6,770 nt of DNA from Campylobacteraceae bacterium (GTDB taxonomy: Bacteria; Campylobacterota; Campylobacteria; Campylobacterales; Sulfurovaceae), in assembly GCA_026986355.1 (NCBI GenBank), contig JALSOO010000240.1:1-6770 (forward strand), in the 5' to 3' direction. The first letter of the stretch is position 1. Each line of letters opens with the position of its first letter. Both the position numbers and the translations under genes were made by a program. Below, piece by piece: positions 5,454-6,770 of this stretch. The notes under the pieces were generated by a model, which was not told the DNA's origin, made no database searches, and worked only from the letters and a program-made list of their open reading frames with translations.

Positions 5454-6395
5454 ATGAGAATAAATAAATATATCTCCCACAATAGTAAATATTCACGCCG
5501 TGAAGCAGATAAGTTAATAGAAGAGGGAAAGGTTACTGTTAATCGTAAGAGAGTCGAAGATTTTGCCTATGATGTTCAAGAGGGAGACCAAGTCTCTATT
5601 GGTGGACTGCATGTTACAGAGCGTACTGAACTAACGATGATTGTATTTAATAAGCCAAAAGGTACACTAGTAACACGCAAAGATGATAGAGGACGAACTA
5701 CTATTTTTCATAAAATGGCAGGTAAATTTAGACACTTTATCCCTATTGGAAGGCTTGATTTTGCATCAGAGGGACTTCTGTTACTTACCGACTCTCCAAA
5801 AGTTGCAGAGGTTATGATGAGAAGTAATCTTAACCGTACTTATAATATAAAGATAGATAAACCCTTAAGTTCTGAAATGGAAGAGGCTATGCGTGAGGGG
5901 CTTGTGTTGGACGATGCACGAACTGGTGGACATGAAAAATCTAAAATTTATAGTATGGAGTTTGCACCATTTATTAACTATGAACTTCGTGGAGGTTCTA
6001 AAAAGTTTACTAAACTTCGTGTCACTATTGCGGAGGGGAAAAACCGTGAACTTCGCCGTTTTTTTGGACATTTTGATGCAAAAATTTTAGACCTTAAACG
6101 TGTAGAGTTTGGAGGGATAGAACTAAATAATCTGCCAACAGGAAAAACACGCTACTTTACACGTAGAGAATATGACGATATACATAAATATCTAAAAATG
6201 ATAAAACAGATAGAAGCACAAGAGGCAAAAGAGGAGCAGGATAGAATCAATGCAGAGCGTATTCGTGAAAAGAGAAAAAATCAAACCGAAGACCAAGCAA
6301 GAAGAGAAATTAGTGCCTTAAAAAAACTAGAAAAAGAGATTAAACAGAAAAATTCAAATAGAAATAATCCCAATAAGAAGAGTAGAAAGTTTTAA
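5454..6395 (+). CDS. rluB: 23S rRNA pseudouridine synthase, RsuA/RluB family
   Basis: The enzyme converts a specific uridine in rRNA to pseudouridine; RluB acts on the 23S peptidyl-transferase region. An N-terminal S4 RNA-binding domain (about 1-55, starting MRINKYIS and including YSRREADKLIEEGKVTVN) is followed by the catalytic domain with GRLDFASEGLLLLTD (99-113), in which Asp102 is the conserved catalytic residue, plus YNIKI (129-133) and EGKNRELRRFF. The 313-residue length is similar to E. coli RluB (about 290) with a longer tail. From about 240 on, the tail is a charged, probably helical, K/R/E-rich stretch ending NNPNKKSRKF. RluE, RluF and RsuA are close relatives, so the symbol rests on overall resemblance. 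GAGGA 5 nt upstream supports the ATG. A TATACT at 5422-5427 may give it its own promoter, though co-transcription with the protease gene is possible. Confidence 0.88.
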   Translation: MRINKYISHNSKYSRREADKLIEEGKVTVNRKRVEDFAYDVQEGDQVSIGGLHVTERTELTMIVFNKPKGTLVTRKDDRGRTTIFHKMAGKFRHFIPIGRLDFASEGLLLLTDSPKVAEVMMRSNLNRTYNIKIDKPLSSEMEEAMREGLVLDDARTGGHEKSKIYSMEFAPFINYELRGGSKKFTKLRVTIAEGKNRELRRFFGHFDAKILDLKRVEFGGIELNNLPTGKTRYFTRREYDDIHKYLKMIKQIEAQEAKEEQDRINAERIREKRKNQTEDQARREISALKKLEKEIKQKNSNRNNPNKKSRKF

Positions 6396-6423
6396 ACTCC
6401 CACCACCTTTAGGCGTGGGGAGT
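6396..6423. terminator. GC-rich stem-loop between convergent genes, IS605-end-like
   Basis: ACTCCCACCACC and GGCGTGGGGAGT form an imperfect hairpin around TTTA, starting at the base after the rluB stop codon and ending 3 bp before the typA stop codon. It is the most GC-rich stretch nearby. Its position suggests a bidirectional terminator for the two convergent genes, although the T-runs on either side are short (ATATTATT on plus, GTTTAAAAC on minus). The core CCTTTAGGCGTGGGGAGT also resembles hairpins at the ends of IS200/IS605-family elements. Confidence 0.6.
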
Positions 6424-6426
6424 ATA

Positions 6427-6770
6427 TTATTTAGAGTTCTTTTTATCCCTAGCTGCACGTTTACGAACCACTGGGTCGAGAGATTTTTTACGAATTCTAA
6501 TAGACTCAGGCGTAATTTCAACAAGCTCATCATCTTCAATCCACTCCATAGCTGATTCAAGTGTAATATCTCTTGGTTTAACCAACTTAATAGCTTCATC
6601 AGCTCCTGATGTTCTCATATTAGTTAAAGCTTTACCTTTGAGTGGATTAACATCAAGGTCACCTGGACGTGCAGACTCACCAATAACCATTCCTGAATAG
6701 ACTTTATCTTGTGGCTTAATAAACATAATACCACGTGCCTGTAAATTAAAGATTGAAAAAGCAACAGCTT
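6427..6770 (-). CDS. typA: translational GTPase TypA/BipA, C-terminal part only
   Basis: The 113 visible residues are the C-terminus of TypA (BipA), a ribosome-associated GTPase related to EF-G that supports ribosome assembly and growth under stress and at low temperature. The visible part corresponds to the TypA-specific C-terminal domain: AVAFSIFNLQARGIMF, then VYSGMVIGE, VNPLKGKALTNMRTSG-ADEA, AMEWIEDDELVEITPESIRIRKK and the basic end KRAARDKK. The frame is open to the window edge, so the Met at 6724-6726 is internal and the N-terminal GTPase, EF-Tu-like and EF-G-like domains lie outside. The full protein is usually about 600 residues. The gene is convergent with rluB, with a shared hairpin at 6396-6423 between them. 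Nothing is broken in the visible part. Confidence 0.95.
   Translation of the reverse strand, partial: AVAFSIFNLQARGIMFIKPQDKVYSGMVIGESARPGDLDVNPLKGKALTNMRTSGADEAIKLVKPRDITLESAMEWIEDDELVEITPESIRIRKKSLDPVVRKRAARDKKNSK

Noticed and set aside
5755..5769. TTGATTTTGCATCAG resembling an FNR-type box
   Set aside because: The spacer is 5 bp instead of 4, the second half-site is imperfect, and it encodes the catalytic LDFAS residues of the pseudouridine synthase.
5865..6090. Open frames on both strands inside rluB
   Set aside because: They are alternative-frame readings of a conserved enzyme gene and lack ribosome sites.
6354..6599. Minus-strand open frame overlapping the end of typA in another frame
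   Set aside because: The typA frame matches a well-known protein across the region; this frame also runs through the intergenic hairpin into rluB.
1..6770. CRISPR arrays, tRNA or rRNA genes, tandem repeats
   Set aside because: I read through both strands and saw no regularly spaced repeats and no cloverleaf or rRNA-like sequence.

Overview
The window is AT-rich chromosomal DNA, with clear Shine-Dalgarno sequences before nearly every gene. It looks like a member of the Campylobacterota (Epsilonproteobacteria), perhaps a Sulfurovum- or Sulfurimonas-like chemolithotroph. That placement is inferred from base composition, protein style and the mix of housekeeping genes with FNR-type boxes; no marker gene fixes the genus.

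Left part (1-1571). This is a group of small, poorly characterised membrane proteins. On the minus strand are the first codons of a gene running off the left edge, a three-helix membrane protein (48-398) and a two-helix protein with a C-terminal domain holding two cysteines (530-895). On the plus strand are a membrane-anchored 123-residue protein (1009-1380) and a 62-residue two-helix protein (1383-1571). Two perfect FNR/CRP-family boxes, TTGAT-N4-ATCAA, sit at 472-485 and 947-960. The second lies between divergent genes and is centred 41.5 bp from a predicted start site whose -10 is TATACT. This looks like an oxygen- or N-oxide-responsive mini-regulon of proteins with no assigned function, and it is the most interesting part of the window.

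Middle (1572-3896). A tight minus-strand pair encodes dephospho-CoA kinase (coaE) and a secreted L,D-transpeptidase-like protein, only 2 bp apart. Divergent from coaE is a YeiH/UPF0324-family transporter, annotated in databases as a putative sulfate exporter. A perfect 10-bp palindrome flanked by A-tracts lies just before its ribosome binding site.

Right part (3897-6770). A 203-bp intergenic stretch with hairpins precedes a lipoprotein S41-family (C-terminal processing type) serine protease. It is followed 37 bp later by an RsuA/RluB-type 23S rRNA pseudouridine synthase with a long charged tail. A hairpin separates this gene from the convergent 3' end of typA (bipA), the ribosome-associated GTPase, which runs off the right edge. 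The two ribosome-related genes are neighbours but convergent, so they are not one operon.

I found no tRNA, rRNA, CRISPR array or intact mobile element. The hairpin at 6396-6423 resembles the end of an IS200/IS605-type element and is flagged.
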